Part shown: one piece after another, positions 25,145 to 33,933 of the stretch
Numbering within the stretch: the stretch's first letter is position 1
Layout: each line of letters opens with the position of its first letter
Source: Paludibacter sp.
GTDB taxonomy: Bacteria; Bacteroidota; Bacteroidia; Bacteroidales; Paludibacteraceae
DNA length: 60,017 nucleotides
Reading direction: 5' to 3'
Assembly: GCA_028710895.1 (NCBI GenBank)
Contig: JAQTTH010000025.1
Location: 1-60,017 of the forward strand
Made by a program: the position numbers and the translations under genes
The notes under the pieces: generated by a model
The model's input: the letters and a program-made list of their open reading frames with translations, nothing else
What the model was told of the DNA's origin: nothing
Databases searched by the model: none

Positions 25145-25906
25145 ATGCAGAAAATAGCAATCATCAGTGACATTCATGGAAATTTACCAGCTTTAAGAGC
25201 GGTGATTCAGGATATAAAAACAGTTTTTCAAGCCGACCATATTTATTGCTTAGGCGATCTTACTGATGGCGCTCCATGGCATAACGAAGTTATAGATACG
25301 ATAAGAGAATTACAGATTCCTACTATAATGGGCAATCATGATGAGCGTATTGCATTTAATTACGAGGTATTTCCGCTACAAAAACATAGCCTTGAGGAGC
25401 AGAAAGCTCGATTGAAAACAATTACCCACACGAAGAACACAATAACCGATATAAATAAAGAGTTTCTCTCTAAATTACCCGAGAGTATAAGCTTGAAGTA
25501 TCTTAACGCTTGCATTTTACTTGTACATGGTAGCCCGAATAATAATGATGAGTACATATACGAGAATTGCGATGATAATTTTTTGAGAAACTTATTTGAA
25601 CAGATGAATGCAAATATTATTGTTACCGGACATACTCATTTATCATATATCCGGCACGTCAAAACAAATAAAGTTGGGCAAAACAACTTATTCATTAATG
25701 CCGGTTCTGTAGGGAGATCAAAAGAAATAAATGGAGGAAAAGCGGTTTATTTATGGCTTACAATTGATGATCTGCAAAACAAGGCACATCCTGTTCTTCG
25801 AAAAATAGATTACAATATTTCAGAAACCATATCAGGCATACGGAATAGTTATATACCTGATTTCTATGCTAATTTCCTTAGTGAGACTATCAAAGCAAAT
25901 AAATAA
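25145..25906 (+). CDS. metallophosphoesterase (YfcE-like)
   Basis: 253 aa. All the dinuclear metal-site motifs are there in order: ISDIHGN at 7-13, CLGDLTDG near 39-46, MGNHDE near 63, VHGSPNN near 126 and TGHTHL near 160. These give the calcineurin-like phosphoesterase fold; YfcE-type members cleave phosphodiesters. No signal peptide. It ends 18 bases before the full-length rteC and sits outside the AraC/oxidoreductase cluster. Confidence 0.87.
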   Translation: MQKIAIISDIHGNLPALRAVIQDIKTVFQADHIYCLGDLTDGAPWHNEVIDTIRELQIPTIMGNHDERIAFNYEVFPLQKHSLEEQKARLKTITHTKNTITDINKEFLSKLPESISLKYLNACILLVHGSPNNNDEYIYENCDDNFLRNLFEQMNANIIVTGHTHLSYIRHVKTNKVGQNNLFINAGSVGRSKEINGGKAVYLWLTIDDLQNKAHPVLRKIDYNISETISGIRNSYIPDFYANFLSETIKANK

Positions 25907-25924
25907 TCATCGACTAAATGTCAT

Positions 25925-26767
25925 ATGAACAATTTTGTTACTAAACTCAATAAGAGACTCAATAATCAACTGCAATCTCTGGATTTGGAGGAATCTGATA
26001 CAATCAAAAAAGCGCAAAGATCTGTTCGGTGTATAAAGAATGCCTTGACACAACTCAAGGCATTTATTTTAGAATATCCTTTTAAGAATGAAGATGAGGA
26101 AATTCTTTTTTTTAAAGAAATAAAACCGGAACTATTTAGCAAACTCATTTACTACGTAAAGATCTTTAATATCGAAAGTCGTCGGCCTATGGGCAGTCAT
26201 GAGATACAAGAAATTTACCTTCGACACGAACTCGAAAAACTTACCTTCTTTTTCAACAACCACCTCGAATTTTACCAATACTATCGTATGAACTCAACTT
26301 ACCTTGATGATAAATATTTCATTCGGGGCAAGGAAGATCTGCATTTATATCAGGACAGTCTCATGTTTTATGTTGATCCGGACTTCTCAACCAGTCATGA
26401 CTATATGGTAGCAAAAATTATCGCTAACGATCGTCTGAGTGTCTTTCTAAATACCGAAATTGAGACTCTGTCTATCAAAGCTGCGAATCCCAATTGGGGA
26501 CAACTTGGGGTTTTCGAACAAAACTTACAATGGACAGATAGCAAAACATCATTGGTTGAGCTTATCTATGCTCTTCACGCTGCTGGTGTTTTCAATAAAG
26601 CTAACTGCGAAATACGGGAACTTGCTGCTTTCTTCGAACATGCGTTTAATATTAGACTTACAGATATTTATCGCACATATCTCGAAATCAAAATACGCTC
26701 CACTCCCACTAAATTCATTGATACCATCAAAACAGCATTACTTCACAAAATGGAAGAAGACTTGTGA
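25925..26767 (+). CDS. rteC: RteC-family protein, full length
   Basis: 280 aa, the complete version of the protein truncated at 10581-11147. The shared N-terminal domain carries ELFSKLIYYVKIFNIESRRP, TYLDDKYFIRGKEDL and FSTSHDYMVAKIIANDRL. The extra C-terminal domain (WTDSKTSLVELIYALHAAGVFN through FFEHAFNIRLTDIYRTYLEI) is the winged-helix half thought to bind DNA in RteC. RteC activates excision genes in CTnDOT-type elements. It contains the first copy of the CCCAATTGGG repeat at the domain junction. Confidence 0.88.
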   Translation: MNNFVTKLNKRLNNQLQSLDLEESDTIKKAQRSVRCIKNALTQLKAFILEYPFKNEDEEILFFKEIKPELFSKLIYYVKIFNIESRRPMGSHEIQEIYLRHELEKLTFFFNNHLEFYQYYRMNSTYLDDKYFIRGKEDLHLYQDSLMFYVDPDFSTSHDYMVAKIIANDRLSVFLNTEIETLSIKAANPNWGQLGVFEQNLQWTDSKTSLVELIYALHAAGVFNKANCEIRELAAFFEHAFNIRLTDIYRTYLEIKIRSTPTKFIDTIKTALLHKMEEDL

Positions 26768-27018
26768 TAGAATGACATTCTAATTTTAAATTTAAAAACT
26801 CTACAGCTCAAATTCTCTTTTCCCAATTGGGAACAACTTGTGATATTTATAATTTAATTTTACTATGAAACATTGGTAACTTCGTATAATCCAACAATTC
26901 AAATAATTAATTATCAGCACATTACTTCAAAAAACGAATGAATAAATTATTATTAGCTACCATCTTTTATTTACTATTTCTATCTCATTTTTTTCTCTTC
27001 CCAATTGGGTACAACTTG
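26489..27018 (+). repeat. 19-bp repeat, three direct copies
   Basis: CCCAATTGGG, one variable base, ACAACTTG at 26489-26507 (inside rteC), 26822-26840 and 27000-27018. Copies two and three are preceded by TTCTCTT-like bases and followed by TG. The first copy coincides with the breakpoint of the truncated rteC. The gap 26768-27113 holds nothing else I can name. Confidence 0.75.
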
Positions 27019-27113
27019 TGAATAAAACCCATTAAAATCCACCAATTTTGCCAAATACTAATCATAACCATTAAGTCTATAATCTTGGCTCTTGGTTCTA
27101 AAATCTAAAATAC

Positions 27114-27650
27114 ATGGCAAAATTCAACTTAGCATTTTCAAAAATGCTTTCTCACGAAGGTGGTTACGTCAACGATCCGGATGATCTGGGTGGTGAAACT
27201 TACAAAGGCATTGCCCGAAACTTCCACGGCTCCTGGCTGGGCTGGGCACTCATTGAACAATTCAAAAGCAAACCTGATTTTCCTCACTCACTCGACACCA
27301 ACCTGAAACTTCAAAACTTAGTGGAACAATTCTACTTAAACAACTTCTGGCTGCCGCTCAATACTGAACGAATCCAGAATCAGACCTCTGCAGATTCTGT
27401 ATTTGATTTCGCGGTAAACTCCGGTCTGACCACCGCAACACGGCTTGTGCAATCTATTGTCGGAACAAAAATAGATGGAATCATTGGAGAGATTACGCTC
27501 AATAAAATCAACTCCATGGACTTTGGATACTTTCAAGCTAAAATTACAGTGGCTAAAATTGAGTATTACATAAACACAATCCGGAAACGCCCGACAAGTA
27601 AAAAATTCCTCTTGGGCTGGATTTCCCGCTCCCTCTCATTCAACGATTAA
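27114..27650 (+). CDS. GH108 N-acetylmuramidase
   Basis: 178 aa. The N-terminus SKMLSHEGGYVNDPDDLGGETYKGIA contains the catalytic Glu of glycoside hydrolase family 108 (SHEGGY) and the DxGGxT motif. FDFAVNSGLTTATRLVQSIVG and VDGIIGEITLNKIN-like blocks form the C-terminal peptidoglycan-binding part. Such muramidases open peptidoglycan for phage release or, in conjugative elements, for building the mating channel. No signal peptide is seen. Next to rteC it fits a conjugative-element role. Confidence 0.85.
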   Translation: MAKFNLAFSKMLSHEGGYVNDPDDLGGETYKGIARNFHGSWLGWALIEQFKSKPDFPHSLDTNLKLQNLVEQFYLNNFWLPLNTERIQNQTSADSVFDFAVNSGLTTATRLVQSIVGTKIDGIIGEITLNKINSMDFGYFQAKITVAKIEYYINTIRKRPTSKKFLLGWISRSLSFND

Positions 27651-27742
27651 TTATAACAAAGCAGTCTTTAAGTCCCTTTAGAGCCTGTCTGGCTCAGACG
27701 GGGGTTTAGAGCACTATCAACTGTCAACTATAAACTAAAGAT

Positions 27743-28009
27743 ATGTCCGCTCAAATCATAACCACCGAAGATCTGAAGGAGTTCAAAACCGAACTCCTTC
27801 AGGATATTAAGGATTTGTTGACAGAACAACAAAATCCTGTAACCAAGAAATGGCTGAAATCAGTTGAAGTTCGCAAACTGCTCAACATTTCTCCTGGCAC
27901 ACTTCAAACACTTCGAATCAATGGCACACTCCCTTTTACAAAGATTGGAGGTACCAATTATTACAACTTCACCGATATCGAAAAACTTCTTTCAAAAAAC
28001 AAATCCTAA
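27743..28009 (+). CDS. Xis-like HTH protein
   Basis: 88 aa. A short N-terminal helix (LKEFKTELLQDIKDLL) precedes a MerR/excisionase-type HTH: WLKSVEVRKLLNISPGTLQTLRINGTLPFTKIGGTNYYNFTDIEKLL, again with the FxDIEKLL wing. It is similar in build to the HTH protein at 5691. In Bacteroidota conjugative elements this type is found at the start of the mobilisation/replication block, where it lies here. Confidence 0.8.
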   Translation: MSAQIITTEDLKEFKTELLQDIKDLLTEQQNPVTKKWLKSVEVRKLLNISPGTLQTLRINGTLPFTKIGGTNYYNFTDIEKLLSKNKS

Positions 28010-28062
28010 AGCCCCTTTTTAAGGGGATAGGGGTCATTACCACATCAACTCATTATCATATC

Positions 28063-28869
28063 ATGAATTACATTCTTCAACTCAGTGGATTCTTTCAAAA
28101 GGTTGCGGTTGATAATCGCCTCAACCCTACTCACGTTAGCCTTTACATGGCTATCTTTCAATTTTGGAACTCCGAACGATTTCAGAATCCTGTATCAATA
28201 TCCCGGCAGGAACTAATGCGTATCAGTAAAATCAGTGCAAAAGCTACTTACCACAAATGCATCAAAGACCTGCATAACTTCGGTTATATCCAATATTTAC
28301 CCTCATACAATCCCTTCAAAGGAAGCTTGGTTTACCTGTTCGATTTACAGTCAAGTGCTAAACTGGTTGTAGCCCCAGACCGTACTAATATCGAAACAAG
28401 CATTGAACAAGCATTAGCCCCTTATATAAACAAAGAAAACATCTTAAACCTAAATATTGAAAACGAAGATACCCGACCACAAAATGATATTGTGTTGAAA
28501 GTTTCAAAAAAAGGGGCGAAAGTAGTTGAGATAAATGGGGAAAAGATACAACCGGGAAACTTGCCGGAAAAAAGAACTTCAACAATTCATCCAACGAACA
28601 CTTTTCCTCCCACTCTGGAGGAAATAAGCAAATACTTCCTGGAACAAAACAGCAGCGAAGTGGAAGCTCAAAAGTTCTTCAACCACTTCCAAAGCAACGG
28701 GTGGAAAGTTGGCGGCAAAGCCCCCATGAAAGATTGGCACGCAGCTGTCGGCAATTGGATACTAAACATTCCACAATTTGCACCGCAACCTAAGATCAGG
28801 GAACAAAAACAACCAACTCCCGGACAGCTCAACACAACTAGTTCAAAAAATTACTCAGAACCCCTTTAG
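28063..28869 (+). CDS. winged-helix replisome-organiser-like protein
   Basis: 268 aa. The N-terminus (HVSLYMAIFQFWNSERFQNPVSISRQELMRISKISAKATYHKCIKDL) is a winged helix as in replication initiators. The C-terminus has FFNHFQSNGWKVGGKAPMKDWHAAVGNWI, the pattern seen after the DnaD-like part of phage replisome organisers. The linker is variable and charged. The AAA ATPase that follows would be its helicase loader. Function is inferred from domain order and neighbours. Confidence 0.65.
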   Translation: MNYILQLSGFFQKVAVDNRLNPTHVSLYMAIFQFWNSERFQNPVSISRQELMRISKISAKATYHKCIKDLHNFGYIQYLPSYNPFKGSLVYLFDLQSSAKLVVAPDRTNIETSIEQALAPYINKENILNLNIENEDTRPQNDIVLKVSKKGAKVVEINGEKIQPGNLPEKRTSTIHPTNTFPPTLEEISKYFLEQNSSEVEAQKFFNHFQSNGWKVGGKAPMKDWHAAVGNWILNIPQFAPQPKIREQKQPTPGQLNTTSSKNYSEPL

Positions 28870-29036
28870 AAAATAGTCATGAGTAGAGATAGAAATTGTA
28901 CTGGTCAAAAATTAAACTGGTTTCTCTTTTGGTCTCCATTCTCCCCAATATTCACTAACAATTACACCAAATCCTCTTTTACTCCCCTCTAGGGCTTGTC
29001 CGGCTCTGACGGAGGTCGGGGGTCTATTTAAATAAT
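28870..29036. repeat. intergenic GC-rich repeat, related copies elsewhere
   Basis: The block at 28983-29025 (CTAGGGCTTGTCCGGCTCTGA and following) resembles 27677-27715 (GAGCCTGTCTGGCTCAGACGG and following). Similar G/C-rich inverted patches lie at 28010-28030, 29682-29715 and 54767-54825. They look like dispersed intergenic hairpin repeats typical of Bacteroidota. Confidence 0.5.
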
Positions 29037-29645
29037 ATGAACAACAACCTGTCTATAATTCAGACCAAAGGAAATGATATATTCGGGGACCATTTTTACA
29101 TTGTCCCCGAAGATTACGAAGTCGTTCATAAATTGCTCACGTGGTTTTTACAGGACGAACAACAGGCAAAGCATTTCAATATAAATCTACACAAAGGCAT
29201 ACTTCTAACCGGTCCTATCGGTTGCGGTAAAACCAGTTTAATGAACCTGATGCGAGTATTGGTACCACCGCAACAGCGGTTTGGTATCAAATCCTGCCGC
29301 GAAATCACATTTAATTTCATAAAAGACGGTTATGATATCATACAACGCTACAGCAGCTATGCTTATAACAACACAACCAATCCACCACAACCCCATACCC
29401 ATTGCTTCGATGACCTGGGCGCAGAAAGCACCCTCAAATACTATGGCAATCAGTGCAATGTCATGGGCGAAATACTCTTATCCCGATATGACCATTTTAT
29501 CAATAACCACATGGTCACACATGCCACCACCAACCTCTCTGCCTCCGAGCTCGAAAACTACTATGGCAACCGTGTCCGCTCCCGCATGCGGGAGATGTTT
29601 AACCTTATTGCATTTAATGCTAATTCCGTTGACAAGCGTCGTTGA
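29037..29645 (+). CDS. DnaC-like AAA ATPase
   Basis: 202 aa. Walker A LLTGPIGCGKTS near residues 56-67, Walker B HCFDDLGAE near 123-131, sensor ATTNLSASELE near 162 and the arginine-finger-like RVRSRMREMFNLI near 176. This is the size and pattern of helicase loaders and ATP-binding proteins of mobile elements. With the winged-helix gene before it, it probably handles replication of the element after transfer. The element is cut short after this gene: no relaxase or tra genes follow. Confidence 0.8.
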   Translation: MNNNLSIIQTKGNDIFGDHFYIVPEDYEVVHKLLTWFLQDEQQAKHFNINLHKGILLTGPIGCGKTSLMNLMRVLVPPQQRFGIKSCREITFNFIKDGYDIIQRYSSYAYNNTTNPPQPHTHCFDDLGAESTLKYYGNQCNVMGEILLSRYDHFINNHMVTHATTNLSASELENYYGNRVRSRMREMFNLIAFNANSVDKRR

Positions 29646-29850
29646 CAAATCCCATAAAACTATTTTCTGATTTCTTTCTCCTTTGGAGAGAGTCCCCGAA
29701 GGGGAATAGAGGTCAGGAGAGGTACGCAAAAAACAAACGAAAATAAACCACTCAACTAGCCCTATAGGCGTCCCAAAACATGCGAAAAAAAACCAACAAT
29801 TAGCTCGTTAATAGATATTTCTAAATAAATATTGATTTTACTAAAAAACG

Positions 29851-29893
29851 TTCTTGTTTTTACGGGCAGAAACAAGAATAATTAATATCTTTG
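29851..29893 (+). promoter_or_regulatory. promoter and operator of the orphan antitoxin
   Basis: TTCTTGTTT (29851-29859) and AAACAAGAA (29870-29878) are 9-bp inverted arms directly before TATCTTTG (29886-29893), a good -7 box. This is the arrangement expected of an autorepressed AbiEi-type gene. Confidence 0.6.
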
Positions 29894-29916
29894 TCCTATA
29901 GAAAATAATCACATAA

Positions 29917-30636
29917 ATGACTGATAAAGTTACAAATATTGTAAACAGCTTCCAGAGTGGATTTGTATTTACCACTAACGACTTTGGAGTAGAGTCTTCT
30001 AAACAACCAACCGTAAACCGTATATTAAACAATATGGTTGCCGCTGGGAAGATTTGCCGTTTATCTAAAGGTCGTTTTTATAAGCCACGCATCACGCAGT
30101 TTGGTGAACTTCAGCCCGACACATACCAAATAGTGAAAGATTTAATCGAAAAAAATGGCAAGACTATCGGTTATATAACCGGCTACACTGCATTTAATCA
30201 ATTATTACTAACAACTCAGGTGCCTGTAACACTTCAAATTGGCAGGGCTAAAGAGAAAAATCCTATTAAGCGGGGTATTTACAAAATCAGCTTTATCAAG
30301 CAGCTGAACGCCATTACCAAAACCAATACTCCTTTATTGAGATTGCTTGATTGCCTCCGCTTTTTCAAAGAAATCCCGGATGCAATGCCAAACAATACTT
30401 GTCGGCGACTACTCCATTTGTTTGGAGAACTAACTCCGGAACAAAAAGCCGCAACAAAGCGATTGGCACTTAATTATAATCCTGGAACAATTGCTCTGTT
30501 AGGAGCAATCCTCGAAACACTAAATTCCGACGAAGATACCAATGCACTTTTTAAAGCATTAAACCCTCTGACGACATATAAATTAAATATTGCAACCGAG
30601 ATATTACCAAATCAATCTAAGTGGTACATTAAATAA
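29917..30636 (+). CDS. DUF6088/AbiEi-like antitoxin without a toxin gene
   Basis: 239 aa. The N-terminal winged helix (FTTNDFGVESSKQPTVNRILNNMVAAGKICRLSKGRFYKPR) is that of AbiEi-type antitoxins, followed by GYITGYTAFNQLLLTTQVP and a C-terminal helical part, as in DUF6088. Partners are usually AbiEii nucleotidyltransferases encoded just downstream, but none is present: only an out-of-frame coding remnant follows. Its role here could be residual immunity to a cognate toxin or autonomous regulation. Confidence 0.75.
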   Translation: MTDKVTNIVNSFQSGFVFTTNDFGVESSKQPTVNRILNNMVAAGKICRLSKGRFYKPRITQFGELQPDTYQIVKDLIEKNGKTIGYITGYTAFNQLLLTTQVPVTLQIGRAKEKNPIKRGIYKISFIKQLNAITKTNTPLLRLLDCLRFFKEIPDAMPNNTCRRLLHLFGELTPEQKAATKRLALNYNPGTIALLGAILETLNSDEDTNALFKALNPLTTYKLNIATEILPNQSKWYIK

Positions 30637-30637
30637 T

Positions 30638-30736
30638 CTCGATGAGCTTTGGTAACTTACATTTTCTAAATCTCCGGAAGAGAAAGATATTGCAATAGCA
30701 GTCGTTAAAATTGCAGCAAAAACAACTAAGAAGTAA
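30638..30736 (+). pseudogene. coding remnant after the antitoxin
   Basis: One frame reads LDELW, a TAA, then LTFSKSPEEKDIAIAVVKIAAKTTKK and a stop: an amino-acid-like, lysine-rich ending in a different frame from the antitoxin. It may be the tail of a deleted partner gene. It is short, so the call is weak. Confidence 0.3.
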
Positions 30737-30763
30737 TTAATAAACAGTTTAAAACAAAATATT

Positions 30764-31048
30764 ATGTCAGACTACGGTAGTTACACAGAAAGAGATGCTT
30801 TTAATGAAGCTCTCTGTAATCTTGTAGAAGAGTATTTACAAGATAAAGATGCCTATCCAGCAGATACAGTACTTGCTATTAACAGCAAAACGATGGAAAT
30901 CGAATTAGGAACACAAACCGACTTCGTTACAAATTGGGAAACTTACCCAATTCAAAGCCTGATTCGAAATAATGAAGATAATTCAGGCAAAGAAGCGGAT
31001 ATTGATGCCACACATGAATTAGCTTCTTCATATTTTTTTGTAAGATAA
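30764..31048 (+). CDS. small hypothetical protein
   Basis: 94 aa, acidic, not recognised. MSDYGSYTERDAFNEALCNLVEEYLQ is a likely amphipathic helix, followed by DTVLAINSKTMEIELGT (beta-like) and a polar tail ending SYFFVR. No membrane segment or metal motif. It lies 68 bases before the 938-aa gene in the same direction and may be the first gene of the defence operon or unrelated. Confidence 0.5.
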   Translation: MSDYGSYTERDAFNEALCNLVEEYLQDKDAYPADTVLAINSKTMEIELGTQTDFVTNWETYPIQSLIRNNEDNSGKEADIDATHELASSYFFVR

Positions 31049-31116
31049 AAAAGAAGTACTGTAATCACATAGAAAACAGATATTAAACAATATAATTCAC
31101 TACCAAATTTTAAAGT

Positions 31117-33933
31117 ATGAAATATCTCGAATGGAATAATCTCATTGCAGAGTTTTTTTTCAATCCTTCAAATGCAGGAAAGGATATTCATTTGTACTTG
31201 ACTCGGAATGACATTATTTCCATAGCGAGTCTACATTTTGGTGAAGAAACCAAAGACGAAATTTGGTCAGACTTTGTTGGCAAAATAAAATTCGGATTGC
31301 CAGGAGCAAGCGGAAGTATAATTGCAAGAGCAAAGTATGCGTATGAAAAGCGAAACTTAAAAAGCATTGATTCCATAGAAATAAAATATCCACCATACAT
31401 TTCATACTTAGTTTTCTTGGTTCTTCCATTAATAGAAGACAGTGTTGGATGCAACAATCAAAGGGCAAACAATTATTATGGAAGACTTAACGATTTTTTA
31501 AAAAGAAACCAAATAAATGATACTATTGGCACAAATGATTTTAGCATCAATAAAATTAATTGTTTGTGGGGAGGTTTAGCAAATTGGGCTAATGTGAAAA
31601 ATAACGGAGATTTCGGTTTGTTTAATGTTATTCCGTTTACAAATGCTAATTGGATTTATGTTGGAAAAGTTTTTTCTCAATGTGTTTTGCCACCAAAATT
31701 TTTAAATCGTTTGCCGGAATTATTTGAATCTATTGGTTTAGTCCCGGATACTATTTACGATGACCGATTTTTACAAGAAAAAATAAAGAATAGCAGAACA
31801 GATTTAATCCCCAAAAGCACGTTAGACTTTTTGAAAAAGGATGATGAGTTATCTAACTCCATCATTCAAACAATACAACGTCAATATAAAAAATGGACAG
31901 GCGAAACGCACGAAGAAATTGAAGACGGAACAACTCTACGAAAGAAAAGAAATTACACAGTTGCACCTTTATTTCTTCAATTCAAAGTAAACACTAATGA
32001 CGAAAAAATTAAGTTGTCGTATAGAATGCATTCTTCAAATGACTATCCTGAAGATTTAAAATTTGGTGAATACGAGAATTTGTATGAAATAAACGGTTGG
32101 TCAAGAACATTGCCGATCATCTTCAAAGAAGGGCTTGAACTTAAAGACTGTTTCAATAAGTGGATTGCCAAGTTTCCTGACCGCGATGTGAGATTATTTG
32201 TAAGTGCAGGAACGTTTCAGTTGAGTAATGATTTTTGGATTGAAACAGACTTTCTTTCAAAAACAGAACGAATGTATTTGCTATGCAAAAACACCAAACA
32301 AGAGATAATCAAAGAGTGGGGAAAAACATTTAGTAACGTCAATTTTAAACAAGAAGATTTTGAAGGTTTGCCAGAGAATTATTCATTGTTTTGGTTTCGC
32401 CACCCCTCACAAAGCCTTTCTGAAATTTCACTTCTTACACTCTACACTGAAAAACGTATTGAATTAGTTGGAGGGCTAAAAGTGAATTTCAGAACTTATT
32501 CCAATGAATTTTTACCGGAAGTTGAAATCGTAAATTCAGACGGCAACGAAAAAGTTTATCTGCAATATAAAGGAACAGACGAAAAAATAATTCTTTCTAA
32601 AAAAACATCACTTAACAACTGTTGGTTATTACCCGAAAAAATGTTGTTAAATACAGATTTCTACATAAAAGTTGAGAATGAAAGTTTTTCAGGTAATGAA
32701 CTTGCATACAATTTCATTTCAGCTGATAATACCGCAATAAACGTTGACGGTTCTAAATTACCGAAGCGAGATTCATTTGGAAGAAACATTACAACTGACG
32801 CGGTGCAATATTGTTTAGGTAGCAATATCGTCAATCCAATGACATCAAGCAAACGATATTCTTGTGCCTTGAGTTGGATTTTCACTTCTACAAATCAAAA
32901 TGTCAACACACATATTTCAACTGCTGTATTCAATAATCATAAAGGAAATAACCTCTGCAATTTCCTTTCTTTGAAAGGTGCGCTAACAACCGAAGATTTT
33001 TTTAGAGCATTTGAGTTTTATTATTCAAAAGAGTTCTCAGAACATCAAATAAATTCAAACTATAATCTTACCAAACTAAAAAGAGCATCGTTAAATTTCT
33101 ATGATTTCATCGGAATACTTGACTACGATTATGAAACAAAGAGCATTGTACTTAATCCACCTCAATTTATTTTTATCCCGACCGCAATAGGAAGAAAGGT
33201 TTTGCTGATTGGAGCAAGAGATACTGCACTTATTGAATCAATCATTAATACTGCACCAACACACAATTTACAAGTAGAAATAATAAAACAATTTTCTTCA
33301 AATGAAAGATTACTTTTGCCCGATGCAATAACCATAAAAGCACTTGGAACAGCAAGTGAAAATTATGGAGAAAGAAATATTAAAGCGTTGGCGGATAATT
33401 TAAAAATAATATTTTCAAATGACTACTTTCCACAATTAGCACTTCAAGAATTTTCTGCAAACATTACGGACTACGAAAATACGTTACAAGAGATTGATGA
33501 AGATGATTACGATTGGGCAAGATATATTTTCAATCCTGAAACTTTGGTTTTTGAAAAAAGTGAAACTTCAACTTTTGACAAATCATTTTCGTTGATTAGT
33601 TACAAATTAAATGAATATACACATCAGTTTAAACTTTGGAAAGACAATAAGTGCTACAAAATTGATATGAATTGGGGAAGATTTATTGCGTTGAAACATT
33701 TCAATAAAAATGTGATTTTATATGACAGAGAAAGTAACAAAGTTGCCATTCCGATTGAAACGCCTTTACCAAGATTATTATCAGAAGCCATTATGTTATT
33801 AAGTGGATTAGCACCCGATTTCAAAATAATAGACGGAAAGAAATATCGAATTTATGAAAATGTAATTGGCATTTTCACTCAAAATTTATTCAAATTAAAA
33901 TTAGGCCAAACAGCAATAAATAAGACATTATGA
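31117..33933 (+). CDS. large protein of the helicase defence operon (DruF-like position)
   Basis: 938 aa, not recognised by motif. No Walker boxes, nuclease triad, zinc fingers or membrane segments are obvious. It is alpha/beta, rich in Asn and Lys, with aromatic patches. The stop overlaps the start of the helicase gene (ATGA), so they are strictly coupled. Type II Druantia, as I recall it, has a large protein of unknown function (DruF) with DruE, DruG and a cytosine methylase; this gene has the right size and place, but I cannot verify homology from sequence alone. Confidence 0.6.
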   Translation: MKYLEWNNLIAEFFFNPSNAGKDIHLYLTRNDIISIASLHFGEETKDEIWSDFVGKIKFGLPGASGSIIARAKYAYEKRNLKSIDSIEIKYPPYISYLVFLVLPLIEDSVGCNNQRANNYYGRLNDFLKRNQINDTIGTNDFSINKINCLWGGLANWANVKNNGDFGLFNVIPFTNANWIYVGKVFSQCVLPPKFLNRLPELFESIGLVPDTIYDDRFLQEKIKNSRTDLIPKSTLDFLKKDDELSNSIIQTIQRQYKKWTGETHEEIEDGTTLRKKRNYTVAPLFLQFKVNTNDEKIKLSYRMHSSNDYPEDLKFGEYENLYEINGWSRTLPIIFKEGLELKDCFNKWIAKFPDRDVRLFVSAGTFQLSNDFWIETDFLSKTERMYLLCKNTKQEIIKEWGKTFSNVNFKQEDFEGLPENYSLFWFRHPSQSLSEISLLTLYTEKRIELVGGLKVNFRTYSNEFLPEVEIVNSDGNEKVYLQYKGTDEKIILSKKTSLNNCWLLPEKMLLNTDFYIKVENESFSGNELAYNFISADNTAINVDGSKLPKRDSFGRNITTDAVQYCLGSNIVNPMTSSKRYSCALSWIFTSTNQNVNTHISTAVFNNHKGNNLCNFLSLKGALTTEDFFRAFEFYYSKEFSEHQINSNYNLTKLKRASLNFYDFIGILDYDYETKSIVLNPPQFIFIPTAIGRKVLLIGARDTALIESIINTAPTHNLQVEIIKQFSSNERLLLPDAITIKALGTASENYGERNIKALADNLKIIFSNDYFPQLALQEFSANITDYENTLQEIDEDDYDWARYIFNPETLVFEKSETSTFDKSFSLISYKLNEYTHQFKLWKDNKCYKIDMNWGRFIALKHFNKNVILYDRESNKVAIPIETPLPRLLSEAIMLLSGLAPDFKIIDGKKYRIYENVIGIFTQNLFKLKLGQTAINKTL

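Noticed and set aside
26489-27018. Short CRISPR-like array from three copies of a 19-bp motif
   Set aside because: The spacing is irregular (about 330 and 180 bases) and the first copy is in the rteC coding frame.
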